Origin: Channa striata
Taxonomy: Eukaryota > Chordata > Actinopteri > Anabantiformes > Channidae
Direction of reading: 5' to 3'
Assembly (NCBI GenBank): GCA_033026295.1
Contig: CM065179.1
Span: forward strand, 22,809,275 to 22,873,274
Length of the DNA stretch: 64,000 nucleotides
In this document: positions 1 to 12,290 of the stretch, in pieces
Layout: each line of letters begins with the position of its first letter
Position numbering within the stretch: position 1 is the first letter of the stretch
Translations under genes and position numbers: made by a program
Notes under the pieces: model-generated
What the model saw: the letters and a program-made list of their open reading frames with translations, nothing else
Databases searched by the model: none
What the model was told of the DNA's origin: nothing

Positions 1-749
1 ATGTGTATTTACAGAGTGAACAAGCTAAATTAGTTTATGGATATTTTCATGCACCAGAAAACACACGTACTTGTACCCACAGGAAACAGCTTGGGCAGGT
101 TTACTGGCTTTTACAAAGACAGATGTGGTGTAATGACAGGAATGAAGCTGGACACACCAAGTCTACTGAGCTCCATGCTTTTCTCCTGTGCTATGTCATA
201 AAGTTTAATTAGGTCTAATCACAGAATCAGAGATTAGGATTAGTGCGAAACCAAGTTATATATTTGTAGCCAGAGCAACCTCTCAGTCATCAACAGAATC
301 CAATTAATTGCTCTTTAAAATACTTAATGATATGATTAATTATATGTTTTTTTATGATTATTATAGAATTCCACTTGTATTGGGGTATATTTTTAACCAA
401 ATACTAATAGTTGCCCTCTTATATTGAGATTGTGTACTTCTGCCACCTCTGCTGTTGAACGTACTCTGTTCTTGCCTTAAGAGTCACTTACAACTGGGAG
501 CAAATGTCAGGCAGATGTATTTGGCCTACAGAGCTGATCTATGTATTTTTTGTATTGTATGTGTTCTATATGTCTTTTTCTTAATCACAATTTTTCACAG
601 AAAAGTCACTAAAACATATGCATAGAAGAATATCATACTACTATTACTACTACTAATAATAATGTAATCAAGTAAGTCATGTATTTTATCAGTGTAAGGC
701 ATTCTAAGTTCTATATTTTGGTCCTTTGTGTTCTGCTCAGCAGAGACAC
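1..749. other. Non-coding, AT-rich; no gene seen
   Basis: This is AT-rich sequence with short runs of TAAT and poly-T and a small cluster of ACT/AAT triplets near 640-665. Reading frames on both strands are short and have no recognisable domain or splice context. I see no repeat family I can name. It is most simply intergenic or intronic spacer. Confidence 0.6.
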
Positions 750-1380
750 ACAATAAATAAATCCTCTCTCCCAGCTCTCTTGAGCTCACTGAATTGAATT
801 CAGGATGTACATCATCGAACCAGGACGATTGTGACAATTGTGCCATTTGGCCCCTTGGCTCTGGGCTGGGGTAAACATGTCGTGATGACTCTGGAGGAGC
901 AGCAGAGAGCGGATGCGTGACTTTAAGCCGGCTTGACACTGGGGTTGTTAGAAGCCTGCCATCAGGTGGATAAAGAAAACACATGGCCTACAGTCCAGCC
1001 TTCATTACTTCCTTGGGATCAAGCAACGTCCTTAGCACTCGTCACAAACACTTAGCGTGCACTTATCCCCTTACAGGACTGCACTGTCAGCCATATTTGT
1101 ACGAAGTGGTCATCACAGGACCAACGGCCATCAACCCATACTGTGACCCGGGGACAGAGCTAACACGATGTCAATTTAAAAGGTCGACCGGCTCCTCGAT
1201 CTGTGCATTGCACTTTTACATAGCATATAGTTTGACACGTCAGCCGAGGAGACGAGTTATTGCTCTAACGACCTGCTGTGCACCCTGGGCTCCCTGGTTT
1301 GATGGGGGCTGTCTGGTTTGTCCTTGGCAGACAACATATTCTTTCATAAATGCAGGTGTTTATCACGGATAACAAGCACT
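750..1380. promoter_or_regulatory. Candidate conserved regulatory block
   Basis: Composition shifts here from AT-rich spacer to balanced, repeat-free, information-rich sequence. Long frames are open on both strands and abut at about 983/984 (129 codons each). Neither translation looks like a protein: there is no domain and the residues are basic and cysteine-scattered. Open frames on both strands reflect a local shortage of stop codons, not a gene. Such islands in fish gene deserts are often conserved non-coding elements, but conservation is not visible here, so the enhancer reading is inference. Confidence 0.25.
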
Positions 1381-2340
1381 CGTACAGTAAGTACCAATGT
1401 GGCTGCAAGTGAAATTCATTAGAATTTGGACCCTGGAATTGTGAAAAGCAATTTATTTTCGTGGTGGTAAATCTGGTAGCATATTGTGTGTTCGGTGGGA
1501 GAGCAGTTGTGTGATGAATCTTAGATCTGCATGTGGCCTGCTACGCTGCTGATGCCCCGAGGACAGCGACAGATCTTCAGCGACAGCACTTTGTGAGCCC
1601 TCGCACAGCTGAGGAGCTGTAATTACGTTTTAATTATTTCTGTAGGGCATCTTCCTCTCCTCACGTGACCCCCCCCCCCCTTCCCCGCAAATGAAGACAT
1701 TCTGCATTTTGAAAACATTTGGTGATGAAACTCTCTTCAGTGAAGTCCATTAATTACTGCACAGCCTCATGTCAGCACCCATAGATGGCAGCTTTGATGT
1801 CTACTGCCCAGGATGATAATCGCAGGCACAGATCGCCTGCGATTGGCTGTAATTGGGACAAGTTGTTTAAAAAAAAAAAAGGGCACCACATGACTTTGAC
1901 GGCTGCTTTCCACATCCACCGCTCCAAGACACTAACCTTCGCCCCCCTTTCACCCTCCTCCCACCACAATCCTGTGCCCATGGGTGAGGAAGCCTTGTCA
2001 CTTATTAAGGAGGCTGTTACCACGAAGTGACAGATGTCCTGATGTGATCTGTCTGCATCTTTGGCCTCCATCTGTCTTGTTAGTACACATAGTTATGGGT
2101 GGTGTGAGGAGAGAGCTGTTGTTCTTTCATATATGTTAAATGTATTGGAAGCTGTTTCTGGGAGCTGAAACGAGCTCCCCTGGCGACCTTTCCACAACAA
2201 TCTCACATCGCTTCTTTCCCGCCTCTTCCTTTTCAAGGTTTCCTTGCCTCCTCCATCACCACTACCTCTGCAGGCCCTGCCTGGTGTTCAGGGTTCAGTG
2301 CCACTGAACCATTTCTAAATCTCCATCTTTTTTTTGTTTA

Positions 2341-2346
<6 letters not shown>
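1381..2346. other. Non-coding spacer with small motifs
   Basis: No gene is supported. The stretch holds a C12 homopolymer at 1669-1680, an A-run near 1869-1879, and a 7-bp inverted repeat at 1821-1841 (CGCAGGC / GCCTGCG with a 7-nt loop). The paired E-box/homeodomain motif cluster at 1605-1636 is listed separately. Both strands are open around 1785-2071 without any recognisable product. Confidence 0.5.
1605..1636. promoter_or_regulatory. E-box dyad with two TAATTA homeodomain cores
   Basis: ACAGCT-gagg-AGCTGT forms a 6-bp inverted repeat containing CAGCTG-like half E-box cores. It is followed directly by TAATTA at 1620-1625 and TAATTA at 1631-1636. Dense bHLH-type and homeodomain-type cores over 32 bp are typical of developmental enhancers. 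Short motifs like these also arise by chance, so function is only suggested. Confidence 0.25.
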
Positions 2347-2371
<25 letters not shown>

Positions 2372-2372
2372 T
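2347..2372 (+). repeat. Poly-T tract (T26)
   Basis: An uninterrupted run of 26 T follows GTTTAG. It could be the reverse-strand poly-A tail of an old retroposon or simple slippage. No recognisable retroposon body lies next to it on either side. Confidence 0.9.
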
Positions 2373-3540
2373 GCTCTTCTTTGCTCCCTGCTTGGCAGAG
2401 AAAGATTAGGGGCTCGGGTCCTGGGGTGGGTATCCCACCCTCTCTCTCGTCCTCACACCCTCCCCTTCCTCACCCATCCTTGGAGATTCAAATCCTTTTA
2501 GCTTCTTCCTCAGGTAAAATTGCCAAGGACCTTGTGAGCCCTAGGTTCCCCTGGAGGTAAAATCTATAATGGAGTTTTGATTTGAGCAAGAACAGCCTTG
2601 AAAATGGACTTCTTTAACTAGGTAGCTGCCTCGCAGAAGGTCAACAGTACTCCAGGTGGACACAACATGCCACAACTGTGTTAGAAAAAGGCAGAACAAA
2701 GGAACAGTTTTACTCCAAAGAAAGTGACCCGTAGACACTGGTGTAAAAACCAAAATATTCAAACTGAATTAATCAACGTCAGTCACAACCTCAGCATTAG
2801 GATAGATCAACTGTGTGTCATGGCTCGCTGTTTCTCATCACAGATTTATGGACAAATGTCATGAATATGATTCAAATCAACAACACAGTGAAGAAACAAT
2901 GAATTACAGTACACTTTTATTTTTATTTTTTACTGTGAGAGATAGAGGGCACCAAAGCCTCAGTTTTGGAAAGACAGAGGAGGTTTTTTTTTTATTTTTT
3001 ATTTTTAATTTTGTGGTTTGTGTATTGCATGTTCGATACAAATCCCATATTAAATGGTTAGGGCGAGAAATATTAAAAAAAGTAAGAGCAGTAATTCTAG
3101 GGTTTATTGGTAGGAACTACTTAATGCTCCTATATTTTTGGTGAATAAGATAAAAAGATAAAAGTAGGTGGTTACAATAATAATAGGCTGGAGCAGTGGT
3201 GTTATTAATGACATTGTTTTATGTTTGTAATTTTTTGTGTGAAAAATTTCATTTAATACGACTCTGAATGTCTGTAAGCTTCATCCTAATACCAGATGTT
3301 ATACACAAGCTTAAAGAGTGACCGAGTTTGAGAATTAGAAATTTCACACAAATACGCTTCATTACCACTTTATTGATGTTCCCTCTGCTGACTTTCAATA
3401 ATTCATCAGCCACTCAAAAAAAAAAAAAACTGTTTGCTCTGCCTCAATTTGTGCTCTATATCAAAACAGAAATCACATCCCTGCTGCAGCTATAATCTTA
3501 GTTAATCAGCATCATTTAATGCTTTTAGCAGCAGTGTTTC
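2373..3540. other. AT-rich non-coding; nothing identified
   Basis: AT-rich sequence with several short poly-T and poly-A runs (for example near 2983-3008 and 3414-3429). Frames such as 2815-3144 are poly-T derived and rich in F/L/V without domain structure. No repeat family or RNA gene is recognised. Confidence 0.55.
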
Positions 3541-4520
3541 AAATTCAAATGAAACACTTGTGCAGAAGCAATCGCTGTCTGCCCTAGTTCTCATCGATGG
3601 TGGGTTTCTCGAAATGATGCAATTGGTCATTACCTCACATCAGACGCCTCTGAGACATAATTCTGCCTGACAGTTGGATTCGAGCTTTGACAGCCTCAAA
3701 CTTGTTGAGTTTTCTCTAAATACTTGCCATTGCAATGAGTTAAACATCCCCTGGAGGCACCGTAGAGTTTTCCTTTTGAACAAACACCCGGGGGACGCCA
3801 AGCTGGGACTGCACGAGAAACTGGAGGTCTTATGGAGAGGGCTGTTTGGGTTTATCTAATGGTACAATGGGTAATTTCTTCTGCCACTGCAGAGGGAGCG
3901 AAGAAAAAAGAGGGATGAAAAGAGAAAAGGGAGTATGTTTAAGAGAGAATCTTTATCTGGGCTTAATTTCCCATGCTCAAGCAGAGTGGAGGATTTTTTT
4001 TGCTGTACAGATCTCTTTTGTCAGATCCTACCTACCCATGGAAGACCCAGGGGCACTCTAAGAACATACGCATCACCTAGATTTGCCTTCCAGCCCACTT
4101 CTCTCCAGCGATTGCACCCTCTCCCCGCTGGCTTCTTTGTGTAGAAGAGACGAGTGAGCATTTTGGAAATCAAATCTCAGTTTGTCGGAGGAAAACTAGA
4201 GCAGACTTCAATTTGAATACATTTATTTCTACATAATTGTTCTGAGCACACGTGCGCGAAACCTTCTTCGTCTGCGCTTTGCCTGGTTATGATGCAAAAT
4301 GGGGCTGAGCGGGAGCCACTGTGTATGTCTCGCCGCCTGCGCCATTGAGGATCCCTGCAGAATCGAAAACGGAAGCGTCAAGCGTAAACACATGCAAAAG
4401 TATTGCAATTATAATCTCAAATCTGTCTCCTCCACCATTATCTGCTCCCGCCGAAAATATTCCCATTTTATCCGTTTTCACACTGTAATCGTCTGTTCAA
4501 GTCTTCCGACATCCTGAGAG
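3540..4520. promoter_or_regulatory. Candidate regulatory blocks (about 3.58-3.85 and 4.15-4.52 kb)
   Basis: Two balanced, repeat-free blocks stand out from the AT-rich flanks. The second (about 4150-4520) has CpG dinucleotides, a TTGCAATTATAATC-type homeodomain/C-EBP-like patch and several TTATC GATA-type cores. Stop codons are sparse on both strands at 4287-4517, again without any protein signature. The regulatory role is inferred from texture only. Confidence 0.25.
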
Positions 4521-4906
4521 AGGCCCCAACCCTCGAATGAAGTGTAGATGGTCTCTGAAGGCCAAGCCACTTTGCAAGGGAGAACTCAGGCAGGTGCAGC
4601 AGTCATCATTGTCAAAAAGGAGTGCACAACACTGCTGGGACAAAGGAAGGTGCTAGTGAAAACATGAGGTGAGTGGAACCGGCTGAGGTGCAGATAGGAG
4701 GGGTGGGGGAGGGATGGGAGGTTGAAGAGAGTCCCAAAGCTCCCTGCCAGTGATGACCAGAGTGTCCATCAGCGAGGTCTCGCGGGTGCCCATTGAAACA
4801 GCAGCGCTGGCAGAACTAAAAAACACCCACCATGGGAAAGTGCTTTTTCTCCCGCCAGACGCCGAGTGATGGATTGGGCCGGCCAGTGCACACAATGCAT
4901 TTGTGG

Positions 4907-4937
<31 letters not shown>

Positions 4938-5100
4938 GGTGTGTAGGGGGACGGGGGGGCAAGGTCTGTCAGAAAAACACTTCCACTTTACTCCTAGAAT
5001 GCACTAAAATATTTACGAGTTCGATATTTATTTCATTATTCCACACATTGGATGTGAGAATGGACGTGCACACAAATGGCCTCATACAACAAAAGGTTTA
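4521..5100. other. Non-coding; G-runs and (GA)n microsatellite
   Basis: Holds a G-quadruplex-type motif at 4700-4718 (runs of 4, 5, 3 and 3 G with 1-2-nt loops), a (GA)n tract at 4906-4939 and G-runs at 4946-4959. The two reading frames here are made largely of these simple repeats (poly-RE translation) and are not genes. Confidence 0.6.
4906..4939 (+). repeat. (GA)n microsatellite, one interruption
   Basis: Roughly 34 bp of GA dinucleotides with one GGG interruption. It is a purine tract that could adopt triplex DNA, and no coding sense is attached to it. Confidence 0.9.
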
Positions 5101-6117
5101 AAGTACCGTACACTGAAGTGGTTGAAGTCAAGACAAAGAAATGCCAGGGTAAATATTTCGGCAGAGTTGCCTCATTTTCCAAAGGCAAAAATCGGAAATG
5201 AACTCCGATTAAACACTTGGAATGACAAGCCGGGGGCCTTGGAAAGTTGGGAGTAGGTTTCCAGTTTCTTCGTGAATGATGGAAATACTTCTACGCCGAG
5301 GTATGCACCAACCACACCTGCCAACCTCAAGAGTCAACAGTATTGATTAAACCGGCGCATCCTCTCAAATCCATCCCCATTTCCTTTGAAGGCGAAAATC
5401 ATCCTTGATATGTGCCAACAGCTTACTTACTTAGGGATTTCCTTCTTTCCATCTAGGTTGTATTAATTAATGCATGCTTTTCTTAAATTAGCCCTCAGAG
5501 GAGCTATAACTCAAATTCCTGTATTTATGGAAGTAATAGGTTGGGAAAAAAATGCTAAATTGAAATAATTATGCAGTCCAACACTTTGCTTTGAGAATAA
5601 ACTGCGAGAAACCTGATAAAATATGAATGTGCATTGGGTGCAAAGATAGTTAAATATTTACAATCCTGTGTTAGTCCACAACCTCAGTAAAGATGCTAGT
5701 CAACTGCAATAATTGCTGTACTGCAAAACTTTGCACTTGATGCACAGATTCACAGGGAATCACTGCTCAGAGTGCACCCCCCCATTATATATATGTATAA
5801 AATATACAATATATTAAAAATCAAATGAATGTGTGTGCACCCCGCACAATCCCGTATGCGAGACTGATAAATCAGGCAGGTAGTTGCATCTTGGGCAAAG
5901 CCTGTGCTGCAGTTAGGAAAGGGCACACTGCAGTAAGATGGTGAGGCAGCCCCCTCAGGGACTGATCTTATATCAGGAGACGGTATATTTCTGCGCTAAA
6001 GAGGCTATTCAAACCCACCAGTGCTTGAATTATTAAAGACACTGTATGTTTTTCAAAGCCTTGATTTAGCTTTTTTTACGGAGCGGGATATGTGCTGTGT
6101 TGGTAGTGGTGTGGCCA
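5101..6117. other. Non-coding; nothing identified
   Basis: Mixed-composition spacer. The part at 5780-5825 is a very AT-rich patch of ATATAT type. No frame, RNA gene, splice context or repeat family could be supported. Confidence 0.5.
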
Positions 6118-6146
6118 GGGGTTGGGGATGGAGGGGAGGGAGGGGG
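6118..6146 (+). other. G-quadruplex-type motif
   Basis: Five runs of G (4, 4, 4, 3 and 5) lie within 29 bp and are separated by loops of 1 to 5 nt. This satisfies the usual G3+N1-7 folding rule. It lies between AT-rich flanks, so it is a local G-skew island. Whether it folds or acts in regulation is unknown. Confidence 0.6.
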
Positions 6147-8094
6147 AGTTGTGGGCTATCAGAGGCTGGATTGTTTCTGTTTTCACCCCTCCCACTGTCG
6201 GCCTCGTCCGCTAAAATGGCCTTTTACTTTCTAAGCATGCTTTTACTGCCTTTGAAGGGTTATTTTTGTTGATGAAAAGGATATGCCGCCTCGGTTAAAC
6301 CAAAGCCGGGCTATTCACAAGGTTGTTGAATACTTTCCCCTCAGTTTGGCTTATAAATTTATCATCAGTAAAACATACCAGCGGTCTCATGCCGTAGTAC
6401 AGGCTTCAAGTTTAGTGGCTGAGGTTGAGTGAGCGAATGCAGAACAGAGAGAGAGAAGCGCGCAAAGAAAACAGTTTAACAGTGGTTGATCCCGTTCTGA
6501 AGTGGGAGATTGTGGACTCGAGGTTTTAAGACATTAAAAGTCTTAAATTGTCTTTATCGATGACTCTCTTGATTCCTAGATACAGTACAGAGGCCTCACT
6601 TGTTAACAACTTGTATGTTAATGACTTGTATTAGAACTGATCAATGGACTTTGGGTGCGAGCGTTTCCCATGGCTTTGAAGTGAAGCCATTGATTGGTGA
6701 GAATATAACAGAATTAAACAATCGGTCCTCCTCGGTGTCGAGTGGAGCTGTTGCTTGCTTTCCTCTCTGTTAACAGACCATGAAACCACATCAGGTGAAG
6801 ATAGATTCACACTGTGATGTGGAGCTGTAATATACACGGGGCAGGAAGATGTACTTAAATCTGCTGCTATGACTAAGAACAGGCTCACAGTCTGTGTTTC
6901 TACCAACCCCAACCATGCTGGAGGTGGTTTAGATCAAGTCACAGGCCGGAAAGGTCTTACCGACCTAAAATTGGTTTTGGACAATTCTGACCAACTCTGA
7001 ATCAAATCTGTATATTAGCCTTCAGGGTAAAAAGCCGTTGGTGCTAACTCTACAGTCACAAAAATAATGTACAGGAGAAACCACGATGGAAATAATTTTT
7101 TTTCATGTCTTAATTGAAAGAGCTAAACAATTTCTTCATCGCACTGACACAAATCTGATGTTTTGTGTCATTTTTCATACACATCAAGTCTGTTCCCATT
7201 GATGCAAACCAAAACCCATTTAAATGTTTGTTTGGGTTGCCTGAAACACATACGAAACCGTAAGAACATCTGATCGATGTGCATATATACAACTGTTAGT
7301 CCTTTTCCTGTTTAAGCTTCAGGTGATAATATGTGAATTCAGATTAATTTTGTCCAAGCCATGAAAAAAGGGCAAAAACAAAGAGGTGTCCACATAGTTT
7401 TGTCCGTGTTGCACTTCTCCTCAGCTAAGTATAATTTAAAGTGTCTCCACACACAGACGTCCACGATGGGAGCTGTCACGCTGTTAAAACCATCATATCC
7501 TGTTCACAAACACAGAACCTCCACCAACCACCAGCCACCTCTGCTTTGTTTGTAGGTGCAAAGGAAGAGAAGCTGTTCACGGATGCTATCCCAGGTGGAA
7601 TATTGCTGGTGTATTGCCCACCAAACATATGTCTCTCCTGAATTAGTTACCTCAGGACCCTCCCTGAATAACAAATCAGGGGAAACATACAGTACATGTG
7701 CACAGAAGCTGATTTATTCATTCAGTCTATGGCGCCTGCTTAGACAACACCATGCAAATCCGAGGCACTTATCGTGGCTTCATGGTATAGAATGCACAGC
7801 AATATGGACATAATAGTTTGATGTCTTATTGATTCGTCTTCTACAAGGATATCGCGGATAAATAAATGATACAGCCTTGATTTGAACGTGTTCCTGCTGC
7901 TTCCCCAGCCACTGCGCTGAAAACCTCTGAGCTCCCAAACAAAACACAAGCTGCAGCTGTATTGCAAGAAGACCAGGTGGTCCAGACTTCTCTGTTCGAT
8001 TACAGTTACTCCATTTCCTCTTTTAAAGTGGGAGGGCATGAAAACAAGTGGACCTCATGATATCACCCCCCTGCCCCTCCTCGCTCACCCGACC
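6147..8094. other. Non-coding; nothing identified
   Basis: A long stretch of ordinary-looking spacer. Frames up to 99 codons (for example the minus strand at 7740-8039) have no domain or splice framework. No transposon ends, tRNA-like boxes or tandem repeats were recognised. Confidence 0.5.
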
Positions 8095-8425
8095 ACATGG
8101 CCCAGCCGTTCTTTATTGATAGAGGAATGCTCGACAAAGCAGGGTAATTAAAGCAATGGTGCCGCTTTGGTTTCATTGATAAAGATTGGAGCCGATGCAC
8201 CTCACTGTGGCGTGTCAGCAGTAGAGAGCTCCTGTCCCCTGGATCCCTCGTTCGCCTTTCATCTCCCCCACTCAGCCATGAAAAATTCATCCAAGACCTC
8301 CAGAAATATTTATTGTAAAATCTTAGGGAGAAGTGGTAGCACTGAAAAATTCATGGCCTTGTTCACTACCAACAGCTGTGGACCCCTTAATTAATTTGAT
8401 TGCTCACATTACACAATAAATTCAT
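8095..8425. promoter_or_regulatory. Candidate regulatory block with repeated 12-mer
   Basis: A repeat-free block rich in TAATTA/TTAATTAA and TGATAAAG-type cores. The 12-mer TGAAAAATTCAT occurs twice in the same direction, at 8279-8290 and 8343-8354, 64 bp apart. The spacing and the homeodomain-like cores suggest an enhancer. I cannot test conservation. Confidence 0.3.
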
Positions 8426-9890
8426 TTATACAATATTTATCTGCCCTTTTCCTCTCCGTGGCCTCATAAAACAGCAGCTATTTGTCTATTCGTCATTCTT
8501 TTTGTTTAGTTTCACCTACTCCACAGGATTTTAGTTTTTGACAGCCTTCCGTTTTCTCTGCCGATTTATTTTTTTATGCCACAAATTACCTCTGTGTGAA
8601 AGACCCTGTACAGTTTATCAGACCACTTTAGTTATTTCAAAAATACATGATTTATAGTTTAGCAGTTTTAATGTGTGAGCTGATAAAAGTCTGCAACTAT
8701 GCCAACAGCCCTGTTACACAATGAATTAGGACAAATTTAGATTTAAAGCTTTCAGTGGCTTTCAGTGGTGACATCCTCAGTGTTTGGCTTCATACTATTA
8801 ATACAAATATAATAATACAAATTACTGCCACTGCGATTACAAATGGTACTGTTATTGACAAAAAAAACCCCTCCCACTGTTACTATCAAGATTAGTGACA
8901 CAAAAGCACCAATAATCATAATTCACTGTTTAATATAAAATATTGTGCATATCTTCATAATAAGTACTATGATGCAAATGCTTGAAGGGGCTCTGTGAAC
9001 CTGTTCTACTGCTGTGCTACATGCTAACATCAGCGCGATAACGTGCCGCAAAGAGGTTTATCGTCTTTAGCATTTGATAATTACAACTTGACAAATCTTA
9101 CTTAACACCGGAAGCTGATACAAATGTTTTTCAACAATTTTGTCATGAACCAAACTCTTGGCCAAATGAACATTATTTATGTTTTTGGATTGTTGATCAA
9201 ATGTGATAGTTGCCATCAGTGTGATGTCCCTCGCTGGCGTGCGTTGAAGCCTCATCAGTGGGTTTATAATGATGAATTCGATTGTCTTTGCGTGCTGCAG
9301 TGCATTCCTTTCATTCTGCATTTTAAAAAATCTGTCTCTCATTCCTAGCGCCTGGTAGTAACATCACGGTTTCTTCCATGCGCGTGGAATAAAAAATACC
9401 CTCCGTATAGCTCCAGATACCTCTAAAGTGATCCTAAATCACCCTCCACATTCTGTGATTGTTTTGGCTCTTTAGCGTGTAGCATTTTGTTTCTAAAAGT
9501 AGGATTTAGGCGTACGCACAAATAAAATGAAACTCCTCAGGATTAAGCCTGTCATTTCCTCTATGCATTCATGTGAGCAGCGAGCAATCTGTAGGAAACC
9601 TTGACAGCCAGTAAGAGCTAGTAACAGCTCCATGTGACAGGTGTCTTCTTGTGGTATGTAATCACAGTGTGAGGACCCATGCTGTGCAAAACAGACAACA
9701 ACAGTTTTCATAATGATGGAATATCTACAGTGTGCAGACTTAAAGCGAGGACTCTTGAGGATGCTACCGATGCACTTTGGAATTGTATTTTTAAGTCAAT
9801 GGCAGCAGTGTGAAAAGCACGCCGTGGCAATAACACACCGTCTCCTAAAGGTTGACTTTACAGTTAGTGAGTAGATGAGGGATAATAGGC
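8426..9890. other. Non-coding, AT-rich; nothing identified
   Basis: AT-rich spacer with an A-run near 8860. Around 9067-9348 both strands are open (91 and 74 codons), but the translations match nothing I know. This sub-block may be another conserved island; there is no further support. Confidence 0.45.
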
Positions 9891-9899
9891 CTCATCAGA

Positions 9900-10280
9900 C
9901 AATTCATTACCCGCGGACCCAGGTATTCAGTCTTGCTGCCCACTGAGACTTGGTACCGGTCCAGTCCTGCACCAGATGTGAGCCTGAGGGGAATGCTGGG
10001 TCAGGGTTAATGGCTCTAGCACAGTATCATGTTCTGCTCTGTTGAAGTCCACCCTCTCACCCTGCCAACAGGGCTCAGAGGTCAGTGGGGACATTAGTCT
10101 CAGCCCCATTCTTCATTAGCCTTGCTAATTAAAGGGCTCCTCTACGGGGATGGCAGCTCATCCCTGGGACGAGCCTCGCGCTCTTCTGCCTCCTGTCTTT
10201 ACTTTATGCCACCGCGGGCCTCGCCATATGCTGGGCTTCGGTTGGCTCCTATAAAAGAGACACTTATTCTTCACTCAGTG
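9900..10280. promoter_or_regulatory. Candidate regulatory block with TATA-like box
   Basis: A balanced block containing TTAGCC, GCTAATTAAAG and CpG-containing GC-rich sequence, followed by TATAAAAG at 10250-10257. A weak initiator-like TCACTC lies about 23 bp downstream, slightly closer than the usual 28-31 bp. It could be an enhancer or a weak promoter, and no transcript can be assigned. Confidence 0.25.
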
Positions 10281-11690
10281 TTTCTCCAGCCAGTTTAGAC
10301 ACATGTCAAGTCAACATATCCACACCTAACATCACTTACTGGACTCTGACATGAAGCCCCAGATTTTTGCGTGCTGACAGGCCCTATTTTCTGCTATGAG
10401 AAAACTCTCTCGCAGGTCCTTTGCGCTCTTATCGATGGAGGGGTGGACCGTGACATTGCCTTTGGCCTCTGCCGTTTGTTGTTGTTATGTGTGAGACAGC
10501 TCCTCGAGCCCCGGTGATGCTCTGAGGAGCAGAGCTGCCTGCTGGGCCAGGTGTCAGAACGATGATTGCTTTCCGACCTTGGCCAGCTCTCCGTTACATC
10601 CATAATGAAACCTGCACTTCCTCTACAGCTGCTTCTTAATGGTAGAAGGTGCCTCACTTTGTGTTTTTCGCCTTTGATTTCAGGTGGTTGCTGGCATTTG
10701 ACCCTCAACGTGTTTCTTCTTTCGGTGACTGTGCACTTCTGCGACCTGTCATCATGGCACAGTGGTAGGAGGCCTTCATCCACTCATCTGTGGCCCTGTC
10801 TGCAGCCCTTTGATTAGCTTCTGACAAGAAATCGGAGAGACCTTTAAGAATTTCTCATCTCCCAGGACATAGAGCAAGCTTGTAACCCTGATGTGGAAAA
10901 CCAAACTCAGTATATTTCTAGAAATCTGAATGACAAAGATGTGAAGAAATAACTTGAGCCGTTCAGATTTGTTGCCCAATATTCCAATTATTTTACTGTA
11001 TTATGTTCCAGGTCAGAATTGTTAGTGTGTATCCCGAGAAGCAGGCTGTTGGAGAACCTACCAGTCAGTTTGGATTTTATTAAATAAGACCATCCATCCT
11101 TTTTTAACCATTTTTTTAACAGTAGTTCAATGCTTAAGATAACAGGAGCTCAACATGACGTTGGGATGAACTGCTTCCGATCTCGAGTGTCTTAAAAGTC
11201 TTGGGGGGGGTCAGTTGAACATATTTTAGTCTACAGTATCCAGACTTCCTTGGTCCTTGGTCGTTGTGCAAGGCATAAAGGAAGTTAACTTTCATCTAAA
11301 CACAGTCTTTCAAGACAAGAATCAAGACAACGCTGAAAAGTTTTATTTTAATTAATGTACACTGGCTGAAACTGACTAATAATAATGAATAGCCGTGTGA
11401 CCAACCACACATTCCCTTTTCATTTAAAATGGTGGCTTTTCTGACTTTTCCCTGTTGTTCACCAAGTCTACATCCGTCGACTGTTCTTTCTAATGAATCA
11501 CTTCTTGAACAAAACACTGCGAGCTGGTGGCAGGTCAGTTTCCAGTGTCGCATATGTACTGCATATTGTCTTCTTGTGCTTCTGGAGACTGAGGAATGAC
11601 ACAAAAAGGGTGGTTATTAACAGGTGAAAAAGTGGAAAGGGGAGCGCTGAGCTGCACAGAGGTACCATCCCATAACTTCCCAGCACACAG
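10281..11690. other. Non-coding; nothing identified
   Basis: Mixed spacer. The minus-strand frame at 10394-10783 (129 codons) overlaps an 83-codon plus frame and reads as low-complexity basic/serine-rich sequence without a domain. A G8 run lies near 11202-11209. No gene is supported. Confidence 0.5.
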
Positions 11691-11699
11691 GCCTGTCTG

Positions 11700-12290
11700 A
11701 GGAGTCCCATTGATCAGCTCCGAGTCTCTTGTTCAGCACTAACCGCTATCCCTCATCCCAGACTGTCACAGAGCCATCAAGATCAAATCGTGCTTCTACA
11801 TGGCAGGCCTGAGAGTGCGTTTCCCTCTGATACCATACAATCCCAATAGACAGGGGAGCAATAGAAAGAGCCCAGTAGAAAACTAGAACTGCTGCCACAT
11901 CTTTGGCAACCATTACTGCCTTTTTTTGTGACACGGTTTTTGATATGTCACCTTTTGATCTGATGCAGGTTTCTGCTGGTCTCGCCTCAAGGGGTCGGGG
12001 GGTAGGCTGCGCTTGCAGAAAAGTCGGCGAGAAAACGAGCACTTTGCATTCAATTGCTCCCCGTTTGGTACTTCTTTCCCCGCCGCATCTGAGGAAGGGT
12101 GCAGACAAACAGATATCCAGAGCAGCTTCCTCTGCTTTTTCATCCCCATTGTCAAGTTAATTTACAGCAGAATCTTCCTGGAAGCAGGATGCTACGTGAG
12201 TTATTGATTATTTTCCTCCTGCTCTCAGAGACATCATCCTGAGCCTTGATGGAACAATGAGGGAGGGTTGGGCCCCGGAGGAGTGGTACG
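11700..12290. promoter_or_regulatory. Candidate regulatory block
   Basis: Balanced, repeat-free sequence in which frames are open on both strands (for example 11746-12108 minus, 11903-12207 plus), without a plausible protein. Texture resembles the other islands in this window: CpGs are retained and the sequence is not decayed repeat. Inference only. Confidence 0.2.

Noticed and set aside
595..1372. Two abutting 129-codon frames, minus then plus, suggesting divergent genes
   Set aside because: Neither has domain, splice or promoter context. Stop-poor balanced sequence explains both.
10394..10783. 129-codon minus-strand frame
   Set aside because: Basic, serine-rich translation with no family and an overlapping plus frame; chance-level length.
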